Source: Candidatus Poribacteria bacterium
GTDB lineage: Bacteria; Poribacteria; WGA-4E; WGA-3G
Direction of reading: 5' to 3'
Assembly: GCA_022394755.1 (NCBI GenBank)
Contig: JAGFCA010000029.1
Location: forward strand, 1 to 64,000
Length of the DNA stretch: 64,000 nucleotides
This document shows, one piece after another, positions 18,001-27,460 of the stretch. The position numbers and the translations under genes are program-made. Position 1 is the stretch's first letter. Every line of letters starts with the position of its first letter. Below the pieces are notes generated by a model. It saw only the letters and a list, made by a program, of their open reading frames with translations. It was not told where the DNA came from and ran no database searches.

Positions 18001-20136
18001 ATGTCAACTAATATACGTCGATTTAATCTCAGTGTCATTCTTATATTGAATTCTGTTTTAATCCTTTTTTATTCAATTACTTTCGCTCAAAACGAAATAC
18101 ACGATAATATTGATAAAGATAGTAACATTATAATCAATTCTGCCCTTTATCTTGACGGCAACAATAGTTATGTAGAAATCCCTGATAGTAATTTATTGAA
18201 AAGAATCAATCAGCATATTACTATAACCGCTTGGATAAAGCCAATAGCATTTCCAAATAGGTATACATCTATTATATACAAAGGTGATAAAGGTACACCT
18301 GAAAATAGTAATATAAGCTTCCTAATATTCTTACGAAATGATGGAGCAATTCAATTTTCTTCTTCACTTAAAGGTGAACGCAATAAATATGTCTTTTCAC
18401 AGTCCAATGCAGTCTCATTAAATAAATGGACTCATATTTCTGGTGTTATTGATATAGAAAATAATATTATTGAATTATATATTGATGGTATCAAATCGAA
18501 TGCAGTTGTTTATAATTTGGATTCTGAGAATCAAGAAAGCAAACTTCCACTTCAGATTGGAAATGCACAGGAAGCCAATAGAGAGACACATTCACCTTTT
18601 GTTGGACTGATTGATGATGTATCTATCTGGAACAAAGCACTACTAAGTAATGATATACAAAATTATATGGAAAATAGTTTGCATGGAACTGAAGATGGTT
18701 TAGCGGCTTATTGGAATTTCGATCAGTCTGATATGAGTAAAATCACTGACACTTCTGATAATAATGACGGTATCTTAAAAGGAAATGCAAAAACAATTGA
18801 GTATACACAACCTGAACCATTTGAAGCAAATCCAGATCAAATAAAAAAGATTATTAAAATATATATACAGAAAATTGAGAATGAACCCGACATATTTGAA
18901 TATTATCGTATTCTTGGACAAGCGTTACTGAAATCTGGAAGAATCTCAGATGCTAAAAGCCTATATTTACAAGCATTAGACGCTGATTTAACTTTATACG
19001 AATCTGAAAATATACTATTAGATCTATCAAGTATTTATACATTTCAAGATGAAGAAAAAAGACTTATTGAAATTTTAAATGATTTGCAACCATCAATGGA
19101 TAACAGTTTAGTCTTGTATAAATTGTTAGGGGATACACATTCAAAGTTAGGTAATGATAAGAAAGCAGAAAATGCATACAAAGTCTGGTATAAAAATGAA
19201 CGAAAAAGAATTGATCTAATAAATCAAGCATCAGAATATAACCGAATAGCGGAATTACTTCTTGAGATCGAACTACTTCCAGAAGAAGCTTTGGATTGTG
19301 CCATATTAGCATATAACAATGGAAATGATTCAAAATATATAATTACCCTAGGACATGCATTTCTTGTTAATGAACGTTTTGGGGATACACTACATTTAAT
19401 CGAAACAAATATTGAATCCATCGGATTGCCATTTATGGAACGAAGATGGTTTGAACGTATTGTAAAAACCAGTAAAAACATAAAAAATAAAGAAACATAT
19501 ATAGAAATGTTGAAGTCTATTATTGATTTAATGCCTAATTACTCATCACCCTATTATCATGCGACTTTAGCTTTAGCGGATTTCTATCAAGAAAATGGAA
19601 TGAAAGATAAAGCAAAAATTGAGATTAATAAGACAGGATTTATAACAGAAGATTCATGGATTGTTCTTGCGCCATTTGATAATAGAAATGATTTAGGATG
19701 TAAGAAATCATTTATCAATGAAAAGTTAACTAAATTTAACTCTGATGAAGTATATGAAGGGAAATATGAAAAAATCCAATGGAGGAACGGCAAGGATGAA
19801 ATCTTCAATGGTTATGTTAGTTTTGGGGTAGGAGAAAATTGGGCAGTTGGTTATGCATTTACAACCGTTATTTCACCGATTGATCAAGCCGTCCAATTCC
19901 GTTTCGATTCAGATGATCAGGGGAAAGTCTGGTTAAATGGAAAACCTGTATTTGAACATACAGAAACTTTCACAGCAGAAATTGACGATTATAAATTTCC
20001 TGTATTTCTTAATGCAGGGAAAAATAGTATTCTCGTTAAAGTGTGTGAACGAGATGGTGGTTGGGGATTTTATTTTCGTATTACTGATAAAATGGGTAAT
20101 CCTATACCAGATTTGATTATTGAACCCACAAGGTAA
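18001..20136 (+). CDS. Secreted LamG-TPR-beta-sandwich protein, copy 1
   Basis: A 711-aa exported protein with a signal peptide (residues 1-29, ending ITFAQ). Residues about 40-225 form a LamG domain (ALYLDGNNSYVEIPDSN, ITITAWIKP, VGLIDDVSIWNKALL, GLAAYWNFD). Residues about 270-540 are TPR-like helical repeats (FEYYRILGQALLKSGRISDA, YKLLGDTHSKLGNDKKAENA). The last about 160 residues are a beta-sandwich starting SWIVLAPFDN and including VWLNGKPVFEH and NSILVKVCERDGGWGFYFRI, resembling carbohydrate-binding jelly rolls. GAGGA precedes ATG 18001. A paralog with the same domain order lies 177 nt downstream. Probably a surface or periplasmic glycan-binding scaffold (inference). Confidence 0.85.
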   Translation: MSTNIRRFNLSVILILNSVLILFYSITFAQNEIHDNIDKDSNIIINSALYLDGNNSYVEIPDSNLLKRINQHITITAWIKPIAFPNRYTSIIYKGDKGTPENSNISFLIFLRNDGAIQFSSSLKGERNKYVFSQSNAVSLNKWTHISGVIDIENNIIELYIDGIKSNAVVYNLDSENQESKLPLQIGNAQEANRETHSPFVGLIDDVSIWNKALLSNDIQNYMENSLHGTEDGLAAYWNFDQSDMSKITDTSDNNDGILKGNAKTIEYTQPEPFEANPDQIKKIIKIYIQKIENEPDIFEYYRILGQALLKSGRISDAKSLYLQALDADLTLYESENILLDLSSIYTFQDEEKRLIEILNDLQPSMDNSLVLYKLLGDTHSKLGNDKKAENAYKVWYKNERKRIDLINQASEYNRIAELLLEIELLPEEALDCAILAYNNGNDSKYIITLGHAFLVNERFGDTLHLIETNIESIGLPFMERRWFERIVKTSKNIKNKETYIEMLKSIIDLMPNYSSPYYHATLALADFYQENGMKDKAKIEINKTGFITEDSWIVLAPFDNRNDLGCKKSFINEKLTKFNSDEVYEGKYEKIQWRNGKDEIFNGYVSFGVGENWAVGYAFTTVISPIDQAVQFRFDSDDQGKVWLNGKPVFEHTETFTAEIDDYKFPVFLNAGKNSILVKVCERDGGWGFYFRITDKMGNPIPDLIIEPTR

Positions 20137-20155
20137 TAATTATGATTCTCTGACA

Positions 20156-20176
20156 TCATTGTAGCATCTACAATGA
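20156..20176. terminator. Hairpin after LamG-TPR copy 1
   Basis: Perfect 9-bp stem TCATTGTAG / CTACAATGA with loop CAT, 20 nt after the stop codon. No T-tract follows, so it may be a terminator or an mRNA end-stabilising hairpin. Confidence 0.45.
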
Positions 20177-20313
20177 ATACACTTGTCCATTATTCTTGAC
20201 TCATTCATCAGACCAATCCATACTTATTTGACAGTTCCTATAATTATTACAACCCATATCAGATTTTTAAAATCTACTACTTCTAATAATTCTTACAAAA
20301 TACATCTATAATT

Positions 20314-22467
20314 ATGAATAAAAGAAAACTGATAGAGATAAGTAAAATCACATTTTATGTATATATGCTTTGCTTGATCTCAATAATAAATGCACAAGAA
20401 CCTAATAATTCAGATAAAAAAATAGAAGTTAATTCAAATCCGAATAAGACTGATATTAATCTTATTGACAGTGCTCTTGATCTTGATGGAAACGAAAGTT
20501 ACCTTGAAATTATTGATAGTAACAGTTTAAACAACATTACAAAAGAGGTTACTGTTTCTTTATGGATAAAACCTACTGCTTATCCACACGAATATGCAAA
20601 CATTCTATTCAAGGGTAACAGAAGATTGCCAGGAATAACCCATCGTCAATTTACCTTTTGGTTATGGGATGATGGTAGAATTTCATTTGACACATCACCG
20701 GCAGGTAAATTTGCACAATTCATTGTTCCAGATAATATTGTAAAACTTAATACTTGGACATTCATCGGTGGAGTTATTGATGTTAATAAGGATGTGATGA
20801 AAGTCTTTATTAATGGAGAAGAAGTAGAACGTCGTAGTTTTCGTAATGAAACTCATATTTTAAAAACAACATTACCTTTACGGATTGGACGCTCACACGA
20901 GGAAGAAAGACCATGTCATTCACCATTCATTGGTCAAATTGATGATGTATCTGTATGGAATATTGCCCGATCTAACGAAGAGATTCGATCTGATATGATT
21001 TCAAAACCAACGGGTACTGAAAATGGTCTAATTGGATACTGGAATTTTGACAATGTTGAAAATGGCGTTATCCAAGATTTGTCTCCTAATCAGAATCATG
21101 GTAAGATGTTTGGAAATGCATATCTCATAAAATACATAAAACCAAGAACAAGGATTGGGATAGATAATATTACAGATGTCTCTATTCTCTATGAGGAATT
21201 CTTAAAATCTGAGGCTAATTATTATGATGGATATCGTTATCTTGCTGAAACATATAATATGTTAAAACGGAATTCAGATGCTGAAAAGGTTTATATGCGT
21301 TCATTGAATGTAGACCTAAATCAGAATGAATATACCGATGCTTTAATTAATCTAAGGAAGTTATTCATTGATAGAGGAGCAAATACGGAATTTATCAAGC
21401 TTTTGGAAGATTTTAAGGGTCACATGTTTAACAGTTCAGTCTATTACGATCTGTTAGGTGATGCATACCTATTTGAAAATATGAAAGAGATGGCTGAATC
21501 TTCTTATAGAAATTGGGTAGAATTATCGAAAGACAATGTGAATGAAGTAAATCGATCAAAGGTGTATAATAGAATTTCTGAGAAATTACTACGTAACAAT
21601 CTCTTACCAGAGATTGCCTTAGAATTATCTGAAATAGCTGTTGAGAATCAGATCGATCCATCCTATCATATCACACTAATAAAAGCATATATCGCAAATC
21701 AATTATATAATGAAGTAATTCAACATATAAAATTCCATCGGAACTTATTTAGTAATAAATATTATGAAGATCAAATTTACCTGGAGTTCTTAACAGCTGG
21801 CAGGGGTATAGATGATAAGGACGCATATATTGAAATGCTCAGTCAACTGATAGATGAAATCTCTTATCCCCAGACCTTGCAGCATAAATTCATATTCACA
21901 TTAGCTAAGTACTATAGTGAGAATGATATGATTGAAAAATCCAATTCTATCATTCAATCAACTGGTTATATTATTGATAGTGCATGGATGCTACTTGGAC
22001 CATTTGATAGTGATAATGTTAGTGGTATTAATAATATATTCATCAATGAACATCTTCCAAGAATGGATTTTTCATCTCAATATGATGGAAAGTATGGTAA
22101 GGTAATATGGAAAGAACATGCTCTTGAAGTGGTAGATAATATCATAGAAATGCCAGAGGTAGTGCGTAGAGGTATCTATTATGCGTACTCAACAATTAAT
22201 TCTCCAGAGGAACAAGATGTGATATTTGAATTTGCTGTTTCTGATTTTAGTAAAGTTTGGGTGAATGGATTATTGGAATTTGAAATACAGCATATAGAAC
22301 AGAGGAATGTAAATAATTCTGCTTTTCCTATTACATTATATCAAGGAAATAATAGTATTTTAGTTAAAGTATTTGAAGAAGGGAGAGGTAGAGGTTTCTC
22401 ATTACAGGTTACAGACCTGAATGGTAATACAGTAGATAATTTAAAGATATTGTATCCCAACGAATAA
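20314..22467 (+). CDS. Secreted LamG-TPR-beta-sandwich protein, copy 2
   Basis: A 717-aa paralog of the preceding gene with identical architecture: N-terminal signal segment to about residue 27 (ISIINAQ), LamG domain (SALDLDGNESYLEIIDSN, VTVSLWIKP, IGQIDDVSVWNIARSNEE, GLIGYWNFD), TPR-like helices (GYRYLAETYNMLKRNSDAEK, VYYDLLGDAYLFENMKEMAE), and the C-terminal beta-sandwich (AWMLLGPFDSDN, VWVNGLLEFE, NSILVKVFEEGRGRGFSL). Sequence divergence is substantial while every domain boundary is kept, indicating an old tandem duplication with both copies maintained. No clear ribosome site is visible before ATG 20314. Confidence 0.85.
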   Translation: MNKRKLIEISKITFYVYMLCLISIINAQEPNNSDKKIEVNSNPNKTDINLIDSALDLDGNESYLEIIDSNSLNNITKEVTVSLWIKPTAYPHEYANILFKGNRRLPGITHRQFTFWLWDDGRISFDTSPAGKFAQFIVPDNIVKLNTWTFIGGVIDVNKDVMKVFINGEEVERRSFRNETHILKTTLPLRIGRSHEEERPCHSPFIGQIDDVSVWNIARSNEEIRSDMISKPTGTENGLIGYWNFDNVENGVIQDLSPNQNHGKMFGNAYLIKYIKPRTRIGIDNITDVSILYEEFLKSEANYYDGYRYLAETYNMLKRNSDAEKVYMRSLNVDLNQNEYTDALINLRKLFIDRGANTEFIKLLEDFKGHMFNSSVYYDLLGDAYLFENMKEMAESSYRNWVELSKDNVNEVNRSKVYNRISEKLLRNNLLPEIALELSEIAVENQIDPSYHITLIKAYIANQLYNEVIQHIKFHRNLFSNKYYEDQIYLEFLTAGRGIDDKDAYIEMLSQLIDEISYPQTLQHKFIFTLAKYYSENDMIEKSNSIIQSTGYIIDSAWMLLGPFDSDNVSGINNIFINEHLPRMDFSSQYDGKYGKVIWKEHALEVVDNIIEMPEVVRRGIYYAYSTINSPEEQDVIFEFAVSDFSKVWVNGLLEFEIQHIEQRNVNNSAFPITLYQGNNSILVKVFEEGRGRGFSLQVTDLNGNTVDNLKILYPNE

Positions 22468-22576
22468 GAATTACTATATTGTCTAATATTATAATGATAT
22501 TGAATTGAAGTATAATCACTATAAAACGTTGAACAGGAATGCGATCTAAGGAATCCGATATCAACTTGATAGAACT

Positions 22577-23515
22577 ATGCTTATAGAAATAATGAACGTT
22601 TCTGTTATTTTTGGATCGAATCATGCCTTAAACGAGTTGAGTGTTAGTTTAGAGGGTGGTGCCATCGGTTTGCTTGGTCCAAATGGAGCTGGAAAGAGTA
22701 CTCTTCTTAAGATGCTCCTGGGTTTTGTTGAACCTTCTCAAGGTGATGTTAAACTATTCGATAAGGATGTGAAAACACAACAGAATGAAATCCGTGAACA
22801 AGTAGGATATATGCCTGAAGATGATTGTCTTATTCCACAAATGAATGCAGTACAAATGGTCTCTTATGCAGGTGAGATATGTGGAATGCCATCTAAAGAT
22901 GCAATGCAACGTTCACATGAAGTATTGTATTATGTTGGTGTTGAAGAGGAACGCTATAGACCAATTAGTGGTTATTCTACTGGTATGAAACAACGTGTAA
23001 AGTTGGCACAAGCTTTAATCCATGATCCTAAATTACTGTTACTTGATGAACCAACAAATGGAATGGATACTGCAGGACGAGAGGAGATGTTATTACTTAT
23101 TAAAGATATATCTGAAGAGAAAGGAATTAATGTAGTTCTTTCTTCACATCTTCTTCCGGATATAGAATCTGTGTGTCATGAAATATTCGCACTATCTAAC
23201 GGAAACCTTGCTGTTAAAGGTAATATTGAAGAATTAAGAAGATCTCAAACACAAGCATTTGATTTGAAAATTGTCGGTGATCAAGAGACATTTATAGAGA
23301 GTTTAGGTCAGTATTCATATTCAACAGAAATCAAAGCTGATGGACTTTTACGAGTGACATCAAACAACGAAGAAAAGACTGAAGGTATATTCTTTTTTAA
23401 ATTAGCACATGAAACTGGTATACAACTTCGACAATTACGTGAAGTAGAACATACACTCGAAGATGTTTTTGCAGAGGTAATGTATCAAAATGGGAATTTG
23501 TCGACACATAATTAA
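22577..23515 (+). CDS. ABC transporter ATP-binding protein (ABC-2 type)
   Basis: A 312-aa ATPase subunit. Walker A GPNGAGKST, Q-loop region VGYMPEDD, signature YSTGMKQR (canonical LSGGQ position, as in many ABC-2 exporters), Walker B LLLLDEPTNGMD and switch histidine VVLSSHLLPDIE are all present. The C-terminal about 80 residues resemble the regulatory extension of gliding/NatA-type ATPases. No permease gene follows: the next gene starts 48 nt later and encodes a ceramidase-like enzyme. It therefore pairs with a permease encoded elsewhere, or its partner was lost. Confidence 0.9.
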   Translation: MLIEIMNVSVIFGSNHALNELSVSLEGGAIGLLGPNGAGKSTLLKMLLGFVEPSQGDVKLFDKDVKTQQNEIREQVGYMPEDDCLIPQMNAVQMVSYAGEICGMPSKDAMQRSHEVLYYVGVEEERYRPISGYSTGMKQRVKLAQALIHDPKLLLLDEPTNGMDTAGREEMLLLIKDISEEKGINVVLSSHLLPDIESVCHEIFALSNGNLAVKGNIEELRRSQTQAFDLKIVGDQETFIESLGQYSYSTEIKADGLLRVTSNNEEKTEGIFFFKLAHETGIQLRQLREVEHTLEDVFAEVMYQNGNLSTHN

Positions 23516-23563
23516 AACTATTTAACTGGGTCTAATCTTTGACAATAACGATTGGAATTAGAT

Positions 23564-24883
23564 ATGTCTAATAATGATAATTTTATTGATATCGGCGTTG
23601 CACAAGTAGATATTACACCTGATTACCCCATACGGCTAAATGGATATGGAAGTAGACGTACAGAATCTGAGGGTATAATTCAACGTATCTGGGCTAAGGC
23701 ATTGGCAATTGGAAGTGATGACCAAAATCCTGTAATTATGATAACAGTTGAAAACTGTGGTCTACCAGATGAATTCACTGAAGAAGTGTCAGAACGACTT
23801 AAACAGAAAACAGGAATACCACGCGAGAATTTCGTTGCATGTTATACACATACCCACAGTGCACCTTGTCTAACAAATTCTGCTGCGTTTATTTTTGGAT
23901 CAGATATAAAACCGGGTGAACAAGCAACAATTGACAAATACACAGAACAACTAAAGGATTGGATAGAATCAATTGCAATTTCTGCACTTGAGAATAGAAA
24001 ACCTTGTCAAATAGCATGGAATATAGGTGAATTGGGATTCGCTAAGAATAGACGAACTGAAGGTGGTCCTGTTGACCATTCTTTACCTGTTATGCGGATG
24101 ATAGATAGTGATGGAAATTTATCTGCAATATGGGCGAGTTATGCATGTCATTGCACCACATTAGCTGGTTCAGATAATCACATCTGTGGAGACTGGGCAG
24201 GTTTTGCACAAGAAGAGATCCAATTGGCACACCCGGGAACTACAGCATTGATAACCATAGGTTGTGGGGCAGATGCAAATCCAGAATCTCGGATGCGTGC
24301 TATGCCTCAAGGTGTACAAGAGGTTTTTGATACCCGCCTTGCCTATGCGAAAGAACACGGAAAAGCACTTGCACATGAGGTGTCTCATCAACTTGAACGC
24401 GATGCAATTAGTCTATCAGATATTCCTAATAGTGCTATACAGAGAGTTAATTTGCCATTTGATAAACTGCCAACTGTTGAAGGATGGAAGGAGCTTGCAG
24501 CACATGGAGGTGCCATAGGGTATCATGCAGAAAAGCATCTTGAAATGTTAAAAAATGGTCGATCTATCAAAACAGATATTTCTTATCCAATTCAGTCATG
24601 GACTTTTGGAGATGATTTAGCTATCGTCTTTCTTGCCAGTGAGGTGGTGGTAGACTATTCCTTACGATTAAAAAAGGAGTTTGATAATACCAGATTATGG
24701 GTAGGAGCTTATTCAAATGCTTTTCCAGGTTATATTCCATCTGAAAGAATATTAGCAGAAGGTGGATATGAAGGTGGTGGTGCAATGATTTATTTTGGAC
24801 AACCAACTAAATTTGCTCCAGGTGTTGAACAACTTGTTATTGATACTGTCCACGAATTATTACCTTCAGGTTTCCTTGCATAA
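23564..24883 (+). CDS. Neutral/alkaline ceramidase-like hydrolase
   Basis: A 439-aa protein resembling the neutral/alkaline non-lysosomal ceramidase family: an N-terminal IGVAQVDITPDYPIRLNGYGSR opening, the zinc-site region ACYTHTHSAP and MRMIDSDGNLSAIWASYACHCT, and GGGAMIYFG near the end. The family contains many bacterial paralogs with unknown hydrolytic substrates, so true ceramide cleavage is not established. There is no signal peptide. I chose ATG 23564 (MSNNDNFIDIG) over an in-frame TTG four codons upstream because the short form gives a usable GGA spacing. The HpcH/HpaI aldolase begins 25 nt after its stop, suggesting cotranscription. Confidence 0.75.
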   Translation: MSNNDNFIDIGVAQVDITPDYPIRLNGYGSRRTESEGIIQRIWAKALAIGSDDQNPVIMITVENCGLPDEFTEEVSERLKQKTGIPRENFVACYTHTHSAPCLTNSAAFIFGSDIKPGEQATIDKYTEQLKDWIESIAISALENRKPCQIAWNIGELGFAKNRRTEGGPVDHSLPVMRMIDSDGNLSAIWASYACHCTTLAGSDNHICGDWAGFAQEEIQLAHPGTTALITIGCGADANPESRMRAMPQGVQEVFDTRLAYAKEHGKALAHEVSHQLERDAISLSDIPNSAIQRVNLPFDKLPTVEGWKELAAHGGAIGYHAEKHLEMLKNGRSIKTDISYPIQSWTFGDDLAIVFLASEVVVDYSLRLKKEFDNTRLWVGAYSNAFPGYIPSERILAEGGYEGGGAMIYFGQPTKFAPGVEQLVIDTVHELLPSGFLA

Positions 24884-24908
24884 GATAAATATAGAAAGGT
24901 AGAGGTAT

Positions 24909-25664
24909 ATGAAAATAAGAGAGAATCGTGTAAAACAAAAACTAAACAATGGTGAACTTGCTTATATCATAAGTGGTTTAACAAATCCAGATGATATAGA
25001 TAATTTTGGACCAAATGAATTTGATGGTGTATGGTTAGAAGGAGAACATGGTAATGTGAATGCTTCTAATTTAGGTGATCTTACCCGCGCCTGTGATCTT
25101 TGGAGTTTTACCTCGATCGTCCGTGTTAATCGAAATGATCAAGGATTAATCTATCGTACATTAGATTGTGGGGCAATGGGAATTGCTGTACCGCATGTAA
25201 ATACGAAAGAGGAAGCACAGAATGTGGTGGATGGAACAAAGTTCGCTCCAATCGGACACAGAGGTATGTTTACGAGTCGTCAAGGTTATGGAGTGGATAA
25301 CTATTTTGAAGTCGCCAATTCTCAAACTATGGTAGTTGTCTTAATTGAAGATATTGTTGCTATCAATAACTTAGATGAGATTCTTACAGTTGACCATATT
25401 GATGTATTCTTTGTTGCTCCATCAGATTTAGCAACATCTATGGGTCATATAGGTGATCTCAGTCATAAAGATGTTCAAGACACTATAGATTCTGCTCTGG
25501 CACGTATTCAAGATGCAGGACGTACCGCAGGTACACTTGCATTAGATCATTCAGTTGAAAAGTATGTAAAAGCAGGAGTGCAGTTTTTAATGGTTGGAGT
25601 TGGTGGATGGATTTCTGCCGGTGCAACTACATATAAGTTAAATGCTGAAAAAGCAAGGACCTAA
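24909..25664 (+). CDS. HpcH/HpaI-family 2-keto-3-deoxy acid aldolase
   Basis: A 251-aa class II pyruvate aldolase. The family blocks are clear: FDGVWLEGEHGN (equivalent to the conserved acidic EH motif), TSIVRVNRND, GAMGIAVPHVNTKEEAQ, KFAPIGHRGM, and the metal-binding LIEDIVAINNLDEI followed by FFVAPSDLATSMG. Relatives include 2-keto-3-deoxy-L-rhamnonate aldolase (RhmA), which releases pyruvate and L-lactaldehyde. That role would fit the fuconate dehydratase and rhamnonate-dehydratase-like genes in this window, but the specificity is inferred. An AGAGGT precedes the ATG. Confidence 0.85.
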   Translation: MKIRENRVKQKLNNGELAYIISGLTNPDDIDNFGPNEFDGVWLEGEHGNVNASNLGDLTRACDLWSFTSIVRVNRNDQGLIYRTLDCGAMGIAVPHVNTKEEAQNVVDGTKFAPIGHRGMFTSRQGYGVDNYFEVANSQTMVVVLIEDIVAINNLDEILTVDHIDVFFVAPSDLATSMGHIGDLSHKDVQDTIDSALARIQDAGRTAGTLALDHSVEKYVKAGVQFLMVGVGGWISAGATTYKLNAEKART

Positions 25665-25708
25665 TCTGATTATATATCTCCTTTCATTATTATCTTTTGG
25701 AGGTAGGA

Positions 25709-26023
25709 ATGAAAGATTATCTTAAATTAGATAATTATCTAATTCCAAAAATAGTTCCACCAATCTATAGATATGGATTAATTTTCTGTGTTATCATGGG
25801 ACTGATTGAAATCGTTGATTACTCTATGGGTAATGGTAATCAGCAATCTTGGTCCGATGCATTATTATCAGGGATTCTCTGGATTATCATTATACCAGTA
25901 ATTCTACGGATTATATGTGAAGCCATGTTAATTCTAATTGAAAACAATCAGATCCTTACGGATATCAAAACTAAAATCAATTCTCAGGATGATAACCAGA
26001 ATCAGATAGAAAAAGTGATGTAA
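25709..26023 (+). CDS. Small two-span membrane protein (DUF4282-like)
   Basis: A 104-aa protein with two hydrophobic helices (YGLIFCVIMGLIEIV and the longer SGILWIIIIPVILRIICEAML) and a charged C-terminal tail. The arginine-glutamate pattern RIICEAMLILIENN at the end of helix 2 is typical of DUF4282-like proteins, whose function is unknown. ATG 25709 is chosen over a TTG four codons upstream because TTGGAGGT immediately precedes it. It lies 44 nt after the aldolase, possibly in the same transcript. Confidence 0.7.
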   Translation: MKDYLKLDNYLIPKIVPPIYRYGLIFCVIMGLIEIVDYSMGNGNQQSWSDALLSGILWIIIIPVILRIICEAMLILIENNQILTDIKTKINSQDDNQNQIEKVM

Positions 26024-26057
26024 TTTTTCACAGTTATTACAAACACTTGATGGTTTA

Positions 26058-27416
26058 TCAAGCAAGAAAAGTAATGCCACCAGATTCCACTCTTTCTTTC
26101 CAAATTGATCCTGTAGGATATGTATGTTCTTCCACAAATTCAGGATACATCTCCAGACCCCATCCAGGTATTGATGGTGCTACATAAGCACCATTACTTA
26201 TCTGAATTGGTTGTAGAAAGACATCTTCTTGTAGGAAGTTTAAATATTCCACAACTTGTGTATTGGAATGACCTGCCACACTGATTTGGTCCCATAAAGC
26301 ATAATGTTGTATCATATTACACAGACCAATTCCACCTCCATGTGGACATACAGGAATATCGTATTTTGCTGCCATAAGAATTACTGCCAACACATCATTT
26401 ACTCCACCCAGTCGAGTCGCATCAATTTGACAAAATTGTATAGCTCCACTGGTGATGAGTTGTTTGAAGATTACTGGAGATGGGACTTGTTCTCCAGCAG
26501 CAACACCTATACCATATTTTTCTAATGATTTTGATATTTTCACAAAACCGAGTACATCATCTCTTGCAGTAGGCTCTTCAATCCATATAGGATTAAAATC
26601 AACTAACTGCTCCATGTGTGATATTGCTTCATCAACACCCCATACTTGATTAGCATCCAGCATTAATTTTGCTTCATTCCCAATTACTGAACGAATGAAG
26701 GATAATCTCTTCTTATCAAAGTCAACATCTTGTCCTACCTTCATCTTGAAACAGTCCAAACCAGATGCCTTAACGTCATTGACTGTTTCAATAATCTGTT
26801 CATCAGTTAAACCAAGCCAACCTGCTGTAGAATATGCTTTTGGACCTTTTTCAATAAGAGAATTCTCTCTTGATTCTTTCTTAGATAAATTGTTATTAAG
26901 TATTTCTACTGCTTCATCAGGTGTCAAGGCATCCTGATGATAACGCCAATCAATACATTGGACAATCTTTTTAGGCGGTAAGTCAACAAGCAATTTCCAC
27001 AATGGTTTAGCAACAAGTTTACCCCATAAATCCCACATAGCATTGACGATACACCCAATTGCCATTCGATTTACACCATCAGCTAACCATCGTAATTGAT
27101 GATGATCAATCAAGTGTTTAAAAAAAGTACCTGGATCATTGACGAATGAAGACACATTCATCCCAGTTATTAATTGTGCCAGATCCTTAACCCCATAGGC
27201 AATCCAGTCATTTCCTGCCCCTGCTGTAAATGCTACTGATATACCATGATAACCAGAATTAGTCTCTATCGTAGTTAAAACTGCAGAATAATTCGGTTTC
27301 TTATGAAATGGATCTGACCCTAAAAGGGTGTCTGATGTCGGCACACGTAAATCAACGACATTAACCTTGTCTATAGTACAATCTAAACTCAAAAGTTGGA
27401 GATTTGTATCATTCAT
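26058..27416 (-). CDS. L-fuconate dehydratase (enolase superfamily)
   Basis: A 452-aa mandelate-racemase-group enzyme that should dehydrate L-fuconate to 2-keto-3-deoxy-L-fuconate. The N terminus (LLSLDCTIDKVNVVDLRVPT, then SDTLLGSDPF and DYSA-like NYSAVLTTIET) is characteristic of the fuconate dehydratase/ENOSF1 subfamily rather than other sugar-acid dehydratases. The catalytic K224-x-K226 (CFKMKVGQD), metal ligands in LDANQVW, IEEPTARDD and AAGEQVPSP, and VCPHGGGIGLCN are intact. ATG 27416 was chosen over an in-frame TTG at 27437; AGGAG lies 12 nt upstream. It is divergent from the cobalamin adenosyltransferase gene. Confidence 0.88.
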   Translation of the reverse strand: MNDTNLQLLSLDCTIDKVNVVDLRVPTSDTLLGSDPFHKKPNYSAVLTTIETNSGYHGISVAFTAGAGNDWIAYGVKDLAQLITGMNVSSFVNDPGTFFKHLIDHHQLRWLADGVNRMAIGCIVNAMWDLWGKLVAKPLWKLLVDLPPKKIVQCIDWRYHQDALTPDEAVEILNNNLSKKESRENSLIEKGPKAYSTAGWLGLTDEQIIETVNDVKASGLDCFKMKVGQDVDFDKKRLSFIRSVIGNEAKLMLDANQVWGVDEAISHMEQLVDFNPIWIEEPTARDDVLGFVKISKSLEKYGIGVAAGEQVPSPVIFKQLITSGAIQFCQIDATRLGGVNDVLAVILMAAKYDIPVCPHGGGIGLCNMIQHYALWDQISVAGHSNTQVVEYLNFLQEDVFLQPIQISNGAYVAPSIPGWGLEMYPEFVEEHTYPTGSIWKERVESGGITFLA

Positions 27417-27460
27417 AATTTCTTTGACTCCTTTCAAGACAAAGTATAAAATAAAACATC

